Positions 23,462 to 34,711 of a stretch of DNA of 64,000 nt are shown piece by piece. Numbering within the stretch: position 1 is the first letter of the stretch; every line of letters starts with the position of its first letter. A program made the position numbers and the translations under genes. This DNA comes from Bemisia tabaci. Lineage: Eukaryota > Arthropoda > Insecta > Hemiptera > Aleyrodidae. The stretch covers positions 17,001,372 through 17,065,371 of the forward strand of contig NC_092797.1 of assembly GCF_918797505.1 (NCBI RefSeq). The letters are read 5' to 3'. The notes below the pieces were generated by a model. That model saw only the letters and a list, made by a program, of their open reading frames with translations, was not told the DNA's origin and did no database searches.

Positions 23462-23718
23462 ACTGCCGTGGTAAGTTTAAACGCCGTAAGAGCATTCCAA
23501 TGTTGTCAAATTTCCTCACGGGAAATATTTATTTTCGAAGAAAGTTGCGAATATTTTTCCTTAAAATTTTCAGATATTTTGGATCCAAGTACGAATGAAA
23601 TTCTCTGAGAAATAGGATGGAAAATATCAACAGATATTTCCGAAAATTCGTGATTTATCAAAGGAAATCTGGCAACGTCTGAATGCTCTTACGGTGTTCT
23701 TCCTTAGTGTACGGTGCA
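23462..23718. mobile_element. Family N MITE, copy 3
   Basis: Begins actgccgtggtaagtttaaa and ends with the complement-like cttccttagtgtacggtgc. It is uninterrupted but more diverged than copy 2; arms still match over about 50 bp. Confidence 0.82.
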
Positions 23719-26700
23719 CGAGGACGGTTACCTCAACGTATTTAATAGTGATAATCCAGTCTTTATCCACCCTCCGGTTATCGAGGAGGTTTTGACGGCG
23801 ACGCGACGTGCGGTGGGCTGCAGATATGGCCGGCGCAAAGTTTAAAGGTCAACGTGTCCCCAACTCGACTGCTGCTCTCCTTCAGGTGAACCTAGTTGAC
23901 TTTTCAGTGTGGAAGAAGAGAATGGTCTGTATGAAAAAGTAATCTAAAGAAAAAAGAAAACTCAGCAAGATCCGTCGGATTGGCAATATTTCAAGTTAAT
24001 CGTCAACGGAGTTTTGCTGTTCGTAAAACACGATGGATGGCATCTGATCACTCAAGACGTAGTAGGCAGTGCCATGGTTTCTTTTGCAGGTTTACCTTGA
24101 TAGAATTAGTACCACTGGAGCACTCCCTGCTCTAAGCATAATCGTATTTTTTTTTCCATCGTGATTTTTTTAATAAGAAAAATTAAGCAGAATTTATGCT
24201 AGAAATTTTGAAAGCATATGCTCTCTGAGGCTTTGGTGTTAGAATAATTTCTATTCGAAAAATAAATCGAATGAGGAGCTTTCCAACGTCGCTAATTTCC
24301 ATTGCGATGGGTTTCGGAAGTAGTAATTTGATAAAATAGTAACAGGAGTCAATCTACATAGATGCTTTCCATCGAAGATGTATGAACATATCTTGAAGTA
24401 GAGTCCAGTCCTCTCATAAGAATTAAAAACTTATGTCCTGTTTTCGATACGACTCAGAAAAAAACGGGCCTGAATTTGCCGTTAAGAGGATCTCCTTCTG
24501 AATCGAGCAAGTTTCTGCTTGATATAAGCAACTTTTTTTTTTATTTTTTTATTACAGAAATTTCCTATCGGCAGCCATTTCAAAAATATCACTTTAAGTG
24601 ACTTACGTGACGCTTACCTTTTCAAGTCACTTTTCCCACTTCATGTTGCCAAATGTTCATTGTTCATCTCCGATATTGCCCACAAGTAACCATTCATTGA
24701 AGCTATCTTCCCTAAGTTTCCCCCGGGAACCTGAAGCATTACTGGGAAGTTCTCTTGCTTTTGAAGTCGGGCAGTGCACCATCAAAATCCCGCAATCGCG
24801 TCTCGGCGGTGCGACGCGGAATTCCACAGTGGAAAATCCCCATTCGAGGAGGGTGCAAAATTCCGCGCGTCCGAAATCGCGGTCGGTGCGGTCGATGTGG
24901 GAGTGGGTATGGGATATGGGCACTGGGGCTTCAGCCGTCCACGTTCTTGGCAACGCCAGTGACGCCTGCAAACAACCTTTCCAACCCCTAAATCGACCTA
25001 TCGAACAATACTGTCGCACTATGGAAAAAAACCCCGTGAGCCTTTGGATGTTGTCATTTGTCAATTTTCATCTTGTGGAACACGAATTTTCGGGGAAGAC
25101 TGAATATTTTTCTTCCAATTTGCCGGAAAATTTATTTTGCAGTTGAGTTCATGAAAGAATTAGAAAATTGTTCTTAACGTTCCTTCTTGATGAATATTTT
25201 ATCGGGAGAATTTTAGCTTTTTTTTTTTTCAAATGTTCTTTTACAGCTGTTCCCCAACATAGCAGAATTTTGATCGATCAATCAGCAGTCAAGTGTATGA
25301 CATGAGCTCGAACTCTCTCCTATGAATTCAGATTTGCCTTCATAGAGTCCTGATACCTACCCGCACTACCATTGTGTCGATATTGTTGCCTATATAACAT
25401 TTGTCTGCCAATAATAATTGTCTCCAGACTTCCCGTTGTGTGATTTGTTTACCCCGTAATATTTTGAAGAGGAAACATGTTGCGTGGTGCTTCAATTCGT
25501 ACAGAGGTGGATCCAGTAGACTGGCAACACTTATTTTTCTTCATTCAAACCTTTGTTGAATAATATCGATTCCTGTCCCGGTCCCTCCTGGATTCGATAC
25601 ATTTCCATAGGTTTAAATTAAGAGAAAACAATGTTGCCAACTCTCTGGATCCACCAATTGCCCGCGGATCTAATCTTGTAAACTCGTTTTACTCGTTTGC
25701 TTATACGAAATACGACTGATCGATAAATCAATTCTCGGAGCGGCCCTCTTTTTAAAATATCAACAGGAGAGGCCGCTCCTTCACGGACTCCCTCACACCT
25801 TCCGCGGACGATGGACAATGAAAATGGAGGCGGTAATTTCGTCGCGGAGGAAATGGATTCACGTGTTTGCCTATAGGAGTCGGACGCTGGGCCGGGGCGA
25901 TGCTTTATTAATTTTTCAATCATAGCTTTTCCGCGGAGGAGACGCCCTTTCCACGTCTATTAATCTCAACGGGCGCCCCGTGCAGCGCGCACCCGCTTCT
26001 CTGACGTAAGGGCGTACCTTGATTTCCACGTGAGCCCTGTTTTACGTATAAACTAATGCTTTTTGGGGTTCATGCGAATACGTAGATACGATCTTATTAT
26101 ATCAGAGGGACGATGCATTATCCGTTTCGACGATGTGGACGCTCTCCGGGTCCCCATGACGTGTGCCGCTGTCGGACGGATCGTCATTCGTCGTTCTGTT
26201 GGTAAAAGGGCGTCGTGTGTTTTGGAATACTGACGTGTTAGCCCCTAGACGTTGTCAAATTTCCATCGGTAAACATTTTTTTCATGAAAATTCGAGGTGA
26301 ATGTTTCCTTATTAAACTTCGCTCCCTAAGTATTACGAGAACGCGCGCTCCAAGCGAGAATGGCCCAATAAAGTTTCAGCCGGCAAAGTCAATGCAAAAG
26401 GTTGGACATGATTTGGACACTTCGAAAGCTTATCTTTGTTAAGCGTAGAATTGTAGAAGTGGTTTATTTAGTTTTTTGTAAAATTTCCTTCCAGGAATAC
26501 CTCTAAAAATACACAATGCGACGAAATAAACACAAAACTTCGCAATTTTTGTAAAAAATGTCCAATCTTTTCCAATGGATTTTTCTACAATTGGCTGGTG
26601 CATTACCTGCCCTGAAATCGTCATTGCCGTTTTCGCACTAATAGCGTAGAATTCAAAAGTTTCATGTTTTGCGTTGCTGTGGGCTGAACCATATAGTCCA

Positions 26701-27348
26701 GAAATTGGCCTCTCCGCTGAAAAATACGATGGCGATTTTGACAGCATAGAGTGGAACATTGCCAGCTCACTCCTCGCGCCATCGCGCCTTCAATTTTACA
26801 GATGCAACATGGACATCCATCAAGCATGAATAGTTGTATCTCTGCACCGCATTAACGCGGAGTCAAATTAACGGGCCGTAGCCCTTGGTACTTGGATAAT
26901 AAACGCAAAACGGAACATAGCGCCGCAATTGCGTTCCGTGCGGGCGTTTTGGCTCTCTCCGAATTAAAATACGATTCCTGAGTGGGAGAGGGGTGAGGGG
27001 CTCGTTGCGGAATTTTGCGCTACCACCAAGCGATGATCGTTATCCAGGACCGACGGAATCCTGATTGCAGAGAGCGCAACGCTATGTTCGGCGTTTCTAA
27101 CCGTGACTTTCATTCACCCATGCCCTGCCTCGCGTCGCACCCGTATACTTAACACCCGCACTCCCCCCGCCCCCACACTCGGGGGGTACATCGCACCCGT
27201 GTGTCCTTGCCATCCACGGTGCAGTGCATTCGGTTGGGTTTCACTCGCAACCTAACCTCTGTGTATTTGTCTTTCCCACGCATTGGTGTCGGCTCTCCTC
27301 GGAAAATAATTTTTTCTCGTGTGATGTGGCGTTCGCACGAAGCGAAAC
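23719..27348. other. No gene seen
   Basis: The 182-codon frame at 24598-25146 is opposed by a 135-codon frame on the other strand over the same GC-richer patch, so it is not called. Bases 25995-26075 repeat the 'ctctgacgtaagggcgta' unit of 17889-17960. Bases 26785-26840 repeat the 'cgccttcaat...atgcaacatggacatcc' unit of 10008-10075. Nothing else is recognisable. Confidence 0.5.
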
Positions 27349-27607
27349 CAGGGTGTCTAGCAGCAGGATTTTCCCGATTCTATCAGGATTTAATCCCGAT
27401 TTCATCAAGATTTGAGGAAAAATCGGTCGTAAAATCAGGATTTGAGAAAAGTCGGCCGTCCGATCGGATTTCTTTATGCTTTTGCATACGCTGATGCAGA
27501 AATTTTAATTTTTCTCCGCAAAAAATCAGGATTTAGAAAAATTTTGAAGTCAGGATTTAGCAGTCAAAAATCAGGATTTCCCAAATGATAAAAAACTAGA
27601 CACCCTG
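27349..27607. mobile_element. CAGGGTGTCTAG inverted-repeat element
   Basis: Begins cagggtgtctagcag and ends ctagacaccctg, a 12-bp perfect inverted terminus. The interior is a chain of 'tcaggattt' and 'cccgatttcatc' units, so it looks built from short internal repeats. A fragment of the same family is at 865-935. Non-coding. Confidence 0.75.
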
Positions 27608-28608
27608 TTGTTATGTGTTTAATCATCTTTTTAAAGAGCATCCATGAAATGGGAAACAAACAACCGTTTGTGTTTACTTGGCTTAACTTCTCATGGTGGG
27701 TGGCGAGAAACCCATAATACAGCGCGACAAGTTGCTACAAAATCAGGAGAAACCTGAAGCAGGCAGGGAATTTTTCTGCGGAGCTTTATTTCATCTGGAA
27801 CGATGAATTTTTCCAATTCAAAGTAACTTTTGATTTGGGTTTGCTTTCTTGAGACAAATATTTTTTATCATAAATCATTAAAAAAAGAAGAAAAAAATAA
27901 ATAAAAAGGAAAGCAAAACGTTTAAAAAAATTAAAAAGTCTATTTTTCCTTCAATATCCTCGGAAAGTCAGGGAATTTTAAAGTTTAAGAACTCAAAGGT
28001 TTCTTTCCTTGCCAAGAGCCACGAGTGAAATTGCTCGCATTTAAGGTGTCATCAAAAACGAAACTCTAGCGCAATGAGGAAACGGATCTTAGAGTCCAAA
28101 TTGGCTCACAATAAAATCCATTAGTAAACTGCACCAATGAGGAAACGGCAACGCGGATTTATAGGCCGAATCCGCTCCTAACACCTTTTTAAAAAGCTGC
28201 CTCGTCGTCCGAGGAAAAGTTCAGAGCATGACTCCGGGAGTGACACGCACTACGCAGGAACGAGCATGTGAAATTGAACCGCTCATTCGTGAAAGAGCCC
28301 AAGCGCCGAAAACCCGTGAGCCTCGGGAGTCGTGATAGTCGATGGGGATCGGAGCTCAAGAGTGCCTGGCCCTTGCGTCCTTTCGTGAGTAAACGGCTCA
28401 ATTGTGGCCGGGGCGCAGGCGCAGAAGGCATCTCACGATTTGACGAATTGCCGTCATTTCGAGGCGGAATTGGCGTGGAGAAAATTGGTGGTGATAGCGC
28501 AGAGAAGCTATCCCACACAGCACACGGCTGCTCTGTTATGTCTCGGAGTCCTGCGAAAGTTCGGACCGCAACGCCGTAGCTCAGGAGGTGACCCCTTAAA
28601 TAAGACTG
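27608..28608. other. No gene seen
   Basis: Bases 27745-27995 hold 'cagggaattt' words of the same dispersed family seen near 5150 and 7505, plus an A-rich stretch. Bases 28190-28600 are GC-richer and open on both strands, which argues against coding. Confidence 0.45.
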
Positions 28609-28797
28609 AGGGCTGATGATTGAAATTGGCAGGCAAAGCTATAGACAAAGAGACACAGGGAGTATGGAGCAATCCCATTCGTTGAACCGGGTTGTTCTTA
28701 GACTAAGGGGGACAATGATGCACCAACTGTAGGGTCTCTTGTCGGTTCTTGTTCGTTAGTCTATTACTAACCTCTTTTGTCCATTATAACCACCCGC
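28609..28797 (+). mobile_element. CAGCGG-type MITE, copy 4, truncated
   Basis: Begins near gagggctgatgattgaaatt and follows the family through 'gacaaagctatagacaaag', 'tgttcttagactaaggggga' and 'ttgtccattataaccacccgc', then stops where other copies continue for about 80 bp to the right terminus. Confidence 0.75.
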
Positions 28798-30701
28798 AAT
28801 ACCGCTTAACTGACAATTTTAGCGAAAATAATCCAGCAATTTTGTCGCACTCTGCATTATAAAATACGCAAGCTGATGTTTCAGTTTTTTCCAATTTAAT
28901 TGTAAAATTTCGATTTTAACTTCTTCTCAATTGAATATGGTGTCTCTCGATTGAAAATTTTACAAGAAAATCAATTAAACTAAAACATCTATGTTCTGTA
29001 ACATCGACATGAGCTTCTCCTGTTTCCACATTCTGCTCGACTCCTCTCATTGACTCGCTACGCGGAGCGCTGATGGTAAGGAGGTTAGTATCGGAAGTCA
29101 TAACGCCTTCACTTTTGTGAGTATGCGTCTCGGTCAGCCATGGACCCCGAATAGTTGCATCCAGGCGTTATATTGAAGTTTGTTTAGTATCCGTCGCATA
29201 TGACACTAACTGAAGCTTTCATGCGTACACATTCAGGATTGGGGCGCCTTCAATCCGAGTGATACTTCCAGCTTTGCCGGGAAGTTAGTTTAGTTGCGTG
29301 ACCTAACTTGACCCAACCTGACTGATGCGATCGGATCACGAGCTTTGTGAGCGATCAGCATCGTAGAACTTGGGCTCAATCAGCAATTAATGCAAAGATA
29401 AAATTTGTTCCAACGTTCCGGAATTACTTTTTGTGCGTTATTTTTTACGAGGCAACTCATCGACTTGTTGTTCTCGAAATCCTCCGTGAATTTTTGTAAC
29501 TTTGTAGGTTTTGTAGGCAAATACTTTCTCGACCCCTGTTCGATAATTTATGCGAAACTCGGTATGAGGGGGGAGGGGGTATTTTGTAACGAGAAAATCA
29601 AATTTTCAGTCAATTATGGAAGTTCCGAAATCCAATATTAATTCCGTGACTAATTCCCTTTCAAAATTTTCGGACACATATTAAAGAAATTTTTGTCACT
29701 CCAATTGTGATTTTAACGGCTGGGAGAGAGGGCGGAGTGATGAAGCAACTTTCTTAACACCTTTGGAAAAATTTTTGAGAAATGTCGGCATCTCCCACAA
29801 AAAAATTGAAGGTAACCGAACGAACCAACGAATAAGACATTGAGACAAAACAATTATAGAGTATCCTGAAATCGCAAAGAATGTTTTGCTCGGCGGAATA
29901 TTTGTCATAATTTAATCAGTACGAGAGCACGGACGGCAGGCTCCTCCACTTTCATCTCAGATATTCAAAATTTTCCCCTCTCTCGTCAGTTGGTTATGTT
30001 TTTCGAAGTTAACTTTGACAACATTCACCATAAGAATTTTGTGCGTTTTACGGGGCGTCCGTTCCCCCTCTATAAATCAACGAGCCAGTATAAAACAAGT
30101 CGTAAAGCTAAAATAATAACTATGCGGAATCATTGCGACGGGAAAATTTATCACTCTGAGAATGCATGGGAATAATTGGCGAATTGTTTGTCGACGTGAA
30201 TGCCTCTGTGTAAGTCGCTACGCTGGGTCGAAATATGTTCACATCCTCTCTTTTGGATTTAAATGGGCAGAACAAGAGGGTACCCCCAAAATTGTATCAG
30301 ACTTTACAAAAATAAGTACACAGTATATGGGAAAAAAAAGAGAAATAAGCGTGACCATGCTTGGATTTTTAAAATTGTCCATCATTAGACCGAAATTACT
30401 TCGAGTTTCCCATAAATTCAGTCGCTAACGCACGCAAAAGAATAGTCGGTACTGATGAAAAAACCTTCTGTCCACAGGGCTCTTGCACTTTCTTTGTTTT
30501 ACTTTCAGAACTTTTCTGTTGTGAGAACAGAGCAACGGTCGTGAGCATAGTGTACTCTGCGCTCATAACGGAAACTTCTTTGACTGTAACAAAGAAAGTG
30601 CATGCGCTCCATGAACAGAGCTAGTTTTTTCAGTGTGGTGTAACTCATTTTTATGCTTTTTATCTTTATGTGTTTTTTCTCCTTTATCGGGTTGTATCAG
30701 C
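28798..30701. other. No gene seen
   Basis: Bases 29105-29320 contain two variants of the 'cgccttca...gttgcatcc' and 'agtttagttgcgtgacct' units also found near 6405-6480 and 10010. Bases 30440-30630 have a loose inverted pair ('actttctttgttt' and 'aacaaagaaagtg') around 'gaacagagc'. No exon-like frame. Confidence 0.45.
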
Positions 30702-30923
30702 TAATACTCACTTTTTCTTTTTCCCGATTTTGAGATTTCGGTTTTGTTTCGCGACGCGTCGCCGGTGATAATAATGTTTTAACTTCAGTTTCGTTATGAT
30801 TTAATTCGTTTTTCGTTTTTAAGCACCTGATGATGGCTGTAAATGCCGAAATGGCCATAGTGTTAGTTTAAGGTTTGACAACCGAAATCTCAAAATCGGG
30901 CGAAAAAGAAAAAGTGAGTATTA
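30702..30923. mobile_element. Inverted-repeat element carrying a hammerhead-like core
   Basis: The left arm taatactcactttttctttt continues into cccgattttgagatttcgg; the right arm has ccgaaatctcaaaatcggg followed by aaaaagaaaaagtgagtatta. The arms are about 40 bp with few mismatches. The 140-bp interior contains a sequence that fits the hammerhead ribozyme core (see 30822-30864). It may be a MITE-like relic of a ribozyme-bearing retroelement such as a Penelope-like element; only one copy is in this window. Confidence 0.75.
30822..30864 (+). ncRNA. Hammerhead-ribozyme-like motif
   Basis: The conserved CTGATGA (30827-30833) is followed by a stem II ggc/gcc (30835-30837, 30845-30847) with loop tgtaaat, then GAAA (30848-30851). 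The next bases atgg|ccat (30851-30858) can form a very short stem III, A at 30859 would be the cleavage-site base, and gtgtt (30860-30864) pairs with agcac (30822-30826) as stem I. The one departure is an extra T between CTGATGA and stem II. A stem III this short usually works only as a dimer. Activity is inference; the core matches are seen. Confidence 0.5.
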
Positions 30924-30993
30924 TCTTTTTATTTTTGTTTCGCCAAAATGTTTTTAATGCATAAAACAATCTTTTCACTGACACCAATAACTT

Positions 30994-31223
30994 CATTGGA
31001 TAAAAAACACATTGGATCTAGAGTCCAGGCTCTTAAAAACATCGACAAGAAAAAGTACTCTTGATTCAATCAGAATCTAGCTTAAATCAAGAACCAAGCC
31101 TCTTAATTTAAGCGGATTTCGTGTTGATTCAAGCAAAAATCCGATTGAATCAATGTATTTTTCCTTGTCAATGTTTTCAAGAGTCTGGACTCTAGATCCA
31201 ATGTGTTTTTTTTTTCCCCAGTG
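30994..31223. mobile_element. CACTGG-family MITE (230 bp)
   Basis: Ends cattggataaaaaacacatt (one substitution in CACTGG) and ...ccccagtg, with target duplication tt on both sides (30992-30993, 31224-31225). The inner arms 'tctagagtccaggctctt' and 'aagagtctggactctaga' pair. Confidence 0.86.
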
Positions 31224-32437
31224 TTGCTTTTGACTTTCTCAACATTAAGACCCCTTTTCGCATGTTTACTACGGCATTCTTAAAAATAAGTTATAACTCA
31301 ATACATTCGCGAACAGGAACAGGTACCCTGCAGTTGGCGGATGGAAAAATCAGTAAAATAATTAATTTTAACAGTTGATTTGTTCGTTTACTTGGGCCGG
31401 AACAGAGTTATCAGAATGAAAAGAGTGAAACCTTGCGATAGATGCAGACGCTTAATTAACGCGTAAAAACTTCCACGCATCCTCATTCACGCGTTATATC
31501 ATTCATTCTCGTAGAATTTATGTTTCACCTCGGGGCTGGCCTGAACTTTGGACGTTTGTTTTCGGGAATAATGAGGGCCTGTTTCATTGTTTAGCCGCTC
31601 GTTATAATTCCTGTTTCTCTTTTGATTGGCCCCTGCCTACTGCCCGGGGGCCATTTAGAACTGCGGGTCACGACAGTAGTAAGAGAACAAGAAAGTTGTC
31701 TCTACAATTGTTCTATTTTTCAAGCCTTTTTTTTTTTTTGTTCAAAGACAAATCACATTCATTTGAGAAAATCTGAGCAGAATACTCGCAATTCCAGCCA
31801 TGAAAATACAACTCTCTGACGAGGTGCTCCATATTTTCAGAACAGTGGGAAAAAATGGGTCCAAGACAAGGTTTTGCATCAATCCGTTTGTTTAATGTCA
31901 ATGTACACCCACAGTGTTGAACTTCAAACTTTTTGCCTTGCGATTAGTGGAATTGCATGTACAATTCCTGGCATAGCGTGAACCGCTGTTGCCAAATGGG
32001 GCTGAAAAATCCAAACTTTCTCCGCATTTAAACCCATATAAAATATCCACTTTCAATCACGATATCCGGTAACCTTGGCGTAAATCGTCGGCTATCTATT
32101 TTCCCCCTTTTGAAATCATGGTTAAGAATCGATTATTAAGGTTTTCGTCGCAAACTCACTGATAATAGGCTTAAATGGCAGATTAATCGAATCATTGTCA
32201 AGCAAGACACGCAACTGATTCTAAGACTTTGCAGCCCCTCCCCTGATTATTCCAAATTAAATCAGAAAGAAGAGAACCTGGAAAAAATCTTTTAAATTAG
32301 AGGATCGGCGGGAAATATGTATCGGGCATGAATTATGAAGAAGTCAGTGACACTTTTGATTTCGTACAACTCACTTTTGCCAAATGCCGCAGCGCTTTTG
32401 TGGTGGAGATGAGTAAAGGTCTCGAGAGCAGATTAAA
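31224..32437. other. No gene seen
   Basis: AT-rich and without recognisable repeats, apart from a short T run near 31728. No splice-bounded frame. Confidence 0.45.
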
Positions 32438-32696
32438 TATCGACGGTGAAACTACCAAACCACGTATCTCGTTTGCGGTGTTTAAAAATCTCCGCTCACA
32501 TTTTATTTTTTTGAAGTAGACCAAATCAATATCATTCCTTGAAATTTTCACAGAATTTTCTCCGCACGAAGAGGAAAAATCACGGAAATTTTCAAGACTG
32601 GACGTTAAGTAGCTTTTCATTTAAAAAATAAAGTATGACAGGAAGTCTGCGACGTCGCAAACCGAGATACGTGGTTTGGTAGTTTCACCGTCGATA
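32438..32696. mobile_element. TA-flanked MITE, copy 2 (259 bp)
   Basis: Same length, orientation and ends as the copy at 10446-10704 (tatcgacggtgaaactacca ... tggtagtttcaccgtcgata), with only scattered substitutions, so both inserted fairly recently or from one source. Confidence 0.9.
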
Positions 32697-33237
32697 CAGC
32701 GGTGGATTCTAACGTGAAGAGATAAATTCATAATTACAATCGAAAAATGGGTATCTTACAAAAGGCTAGCTGTGATATCAGTTTACGCTTCGTAAGTTTA
32801 ATTTGATCTAACCCAGATACCCTGCGTTTCATTCAATGTTTGTTAACATTGATAGGAATGTTTCCATCTAAACAGTAATTGGTGTTATTTCTCGCACTCT
32901 TTATCTTCATTTTTGTCCCCAAATCATCTGTGAATTTAAAGATTTTGATGCCAAGGTCATTTAAACCAAACGTATTTTGTAACCTTTTTTTAAAGTAACA
33001 GTTTAAACACATGTTTGTATGTAAAATAGTATTGAAGAATAAGTTTCTTCTGTCACTCCTTCCCTTTAATATCGTGAGCATTTTAGACACCTTAAAACTG
33101 TAGAATCTTAGTCATTATGAAAGAAGAACTTCGAAATTTTTGGGGGATAAGAAAACAAAAGTGAACATAACTATGATTATCAAGCAGGAAACATCCTATA
33201 TGTAGGTTTTTTCTAATTTTAGCAATTATCAATTACA
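32697..33237. other. No gene seen
   Basis: Apparently unique AT-rich DNA. The 85-codon minus-strand frame at 32833-33090 has no supporting signal. Confidence 0.4.
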
Positions 33238-33414
33238 TTATTTTGTATTGAATTATTCCAAATCTATCGGACGTCGATCATAAGGAACTGAAGGAATTGT
33301 CTCCGATTAGGCTTTGCTGGACCAAAAATGATCTTGAAGCCCTTTTTTAGTGCACAACGGTTTCTCATGATTAGTGTCCGATAGATTTGGAATAATAATT
33401 CAATATAAAATAAT
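33238..33414. mobile_element. Inverted-repeat element (177 bp)
   Basis: The left arm attgaattattccaaatcta tcggac and the right arm gtccgatagatttggaata ataattcaat are complements with a 3-bp insertion; the arms are about 40 bp. A single copy in this window. Confidence 0.75.
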
Positions 33415-33892
33415 ACAACTGGTAATATGCTAATATCAGAAATTAACAGAAATTATCAGAATAATTACGGATGTTTTCTACTCGAAAATCATAGTTCTGC
33501 CCACTTTTTGTCTTTTTTCCCCCAAACATTTCAAGAAAAATGTATTTCCCTTATTCACGATGCAACCGTTGTCTCTTGTCTTGCGAGGCTCGGCTCCCAA
33601 CTGCCCTGCGTTGTTCTCTCCTCCACTCCAGAATGTAAATCTCATTGTCAGATCATCATAGAAGATCGTAAACTGCAGCCACGAACCTTAAAATCCGTAG
33701 GTGAAATGGGCCTCGAAAACGCAACTCCCTCCCGTGCCCACGCGGGGAGGTAAGCAAGAGGTAAGTAATATTTCTAAGCCCGGCCTTGTTGACTCAGCGG
33801 GACTTTGCTTTATCGTGCTAGGCCGAGTGGCGGGTCAGAAAACCATTAGAGATGAAACCGGAAACGCATTACGAAATCGAAACAGCAACAAG

Positions 33893-34711
33893 TAACTGCA
33901 ACCGTGCTGCTGAGGAAAAACGCCGTATGAGCCTTCGAGTGTTGCCAAATTTCCACTCAGAAAATAATTATTTTTCCAAAAGCTTTGAATATTTTTTGTT
34001 GAAATTTTCAGACATTGCGGATCCATTTACGAACCAAATTCGCCGAAAAGTTGGAAGTAATATATTAAAAAAACATACCCATAGGCGGTTCTACGGGGGT
34101 GCCAGTGGGTGCCGGGCACCCCCAAGCAAAAATTAAGTACGGTTACTGGAACCGTGAAAGAGGCTTTTGGGCAAGTAAACACGTCAAGAAAAAATCGTAT
34201 TATGAAGCGCAAAAAATTGGCAATATTTTTATTTCATGAATTTTTTTAAATCTGAAAATTGATCTAAAAAAGACCAAATTACTGCTTTTAAAGATTCTGT
34301 ATTCGCTCACACTGAAAAAAATCCCAGCAATTAATTGAAAATGTTTTAAACAGAATTAATATTGATAGCCGTGTTTTACAAAGATTCTACTGTTTTTTTT
34401 ATGGTAAGAATGTAGTTTTGGTGGAAAGTTTTGCTAAAAATTTTCTACCTTGAATTTGTAAGTATTTAAGTAGAAAGAAAGGAGAGAAAAAGAGAAAGGA
34501 GGGTAGGAATGGGATAAAACTTGAGGGCCGAAAATTAGGCCTCCCCTGAGCGACCGTCCCTTTTGGGGCCGGTCTCCGACATTTTCCACCTCTGGGCACC
34601 CCCAAACATGAAGGTCTAGAACCGCCTATGAACATACCCGAAATTGTTTGATTTGTCAAAGGAAATTTGGCAACGTCTGAAGACTCATACGGTGTTCTTC
34701 CTTGGTACGAT
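33893..34711. mobile_element. Family N MITE, copy 4, split by a second hAT-like element
   Basis: Left part 33893-34079 (ccgtgctgctgaggaaaaac onward) and right part 34639-34711 (tttgtcaaaggaaatttggc, then cttccttggtacga). Together they make one family N copy. The break is filled by a 551-bp element flanked by an 8-bp duplication. Confidence 0.84.
34080..34630. mobile_element. hAT-like MITE with CATAGGCGGTTCTA ends (551 bp)
   Basis: Perfect 14-bp inverted ends (CATAGGCGGTTCTA / TAGAACCGCCTATG) and an 8-bp target duplication aacatacc (34072-34079 and 34631-34638). Inside both ends a 'gggcaccccc' word is repeated. The size, CA...TG termini and 8-bp duplication fit hAT. No transposase frame. Confidence 0.9.

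Noticed and set aside
24598..25146. 182-codon open frame
   Set aside because: A 135-codon frame lies opposite; no splice signals or recognisable motifs. Local GC content explains both.
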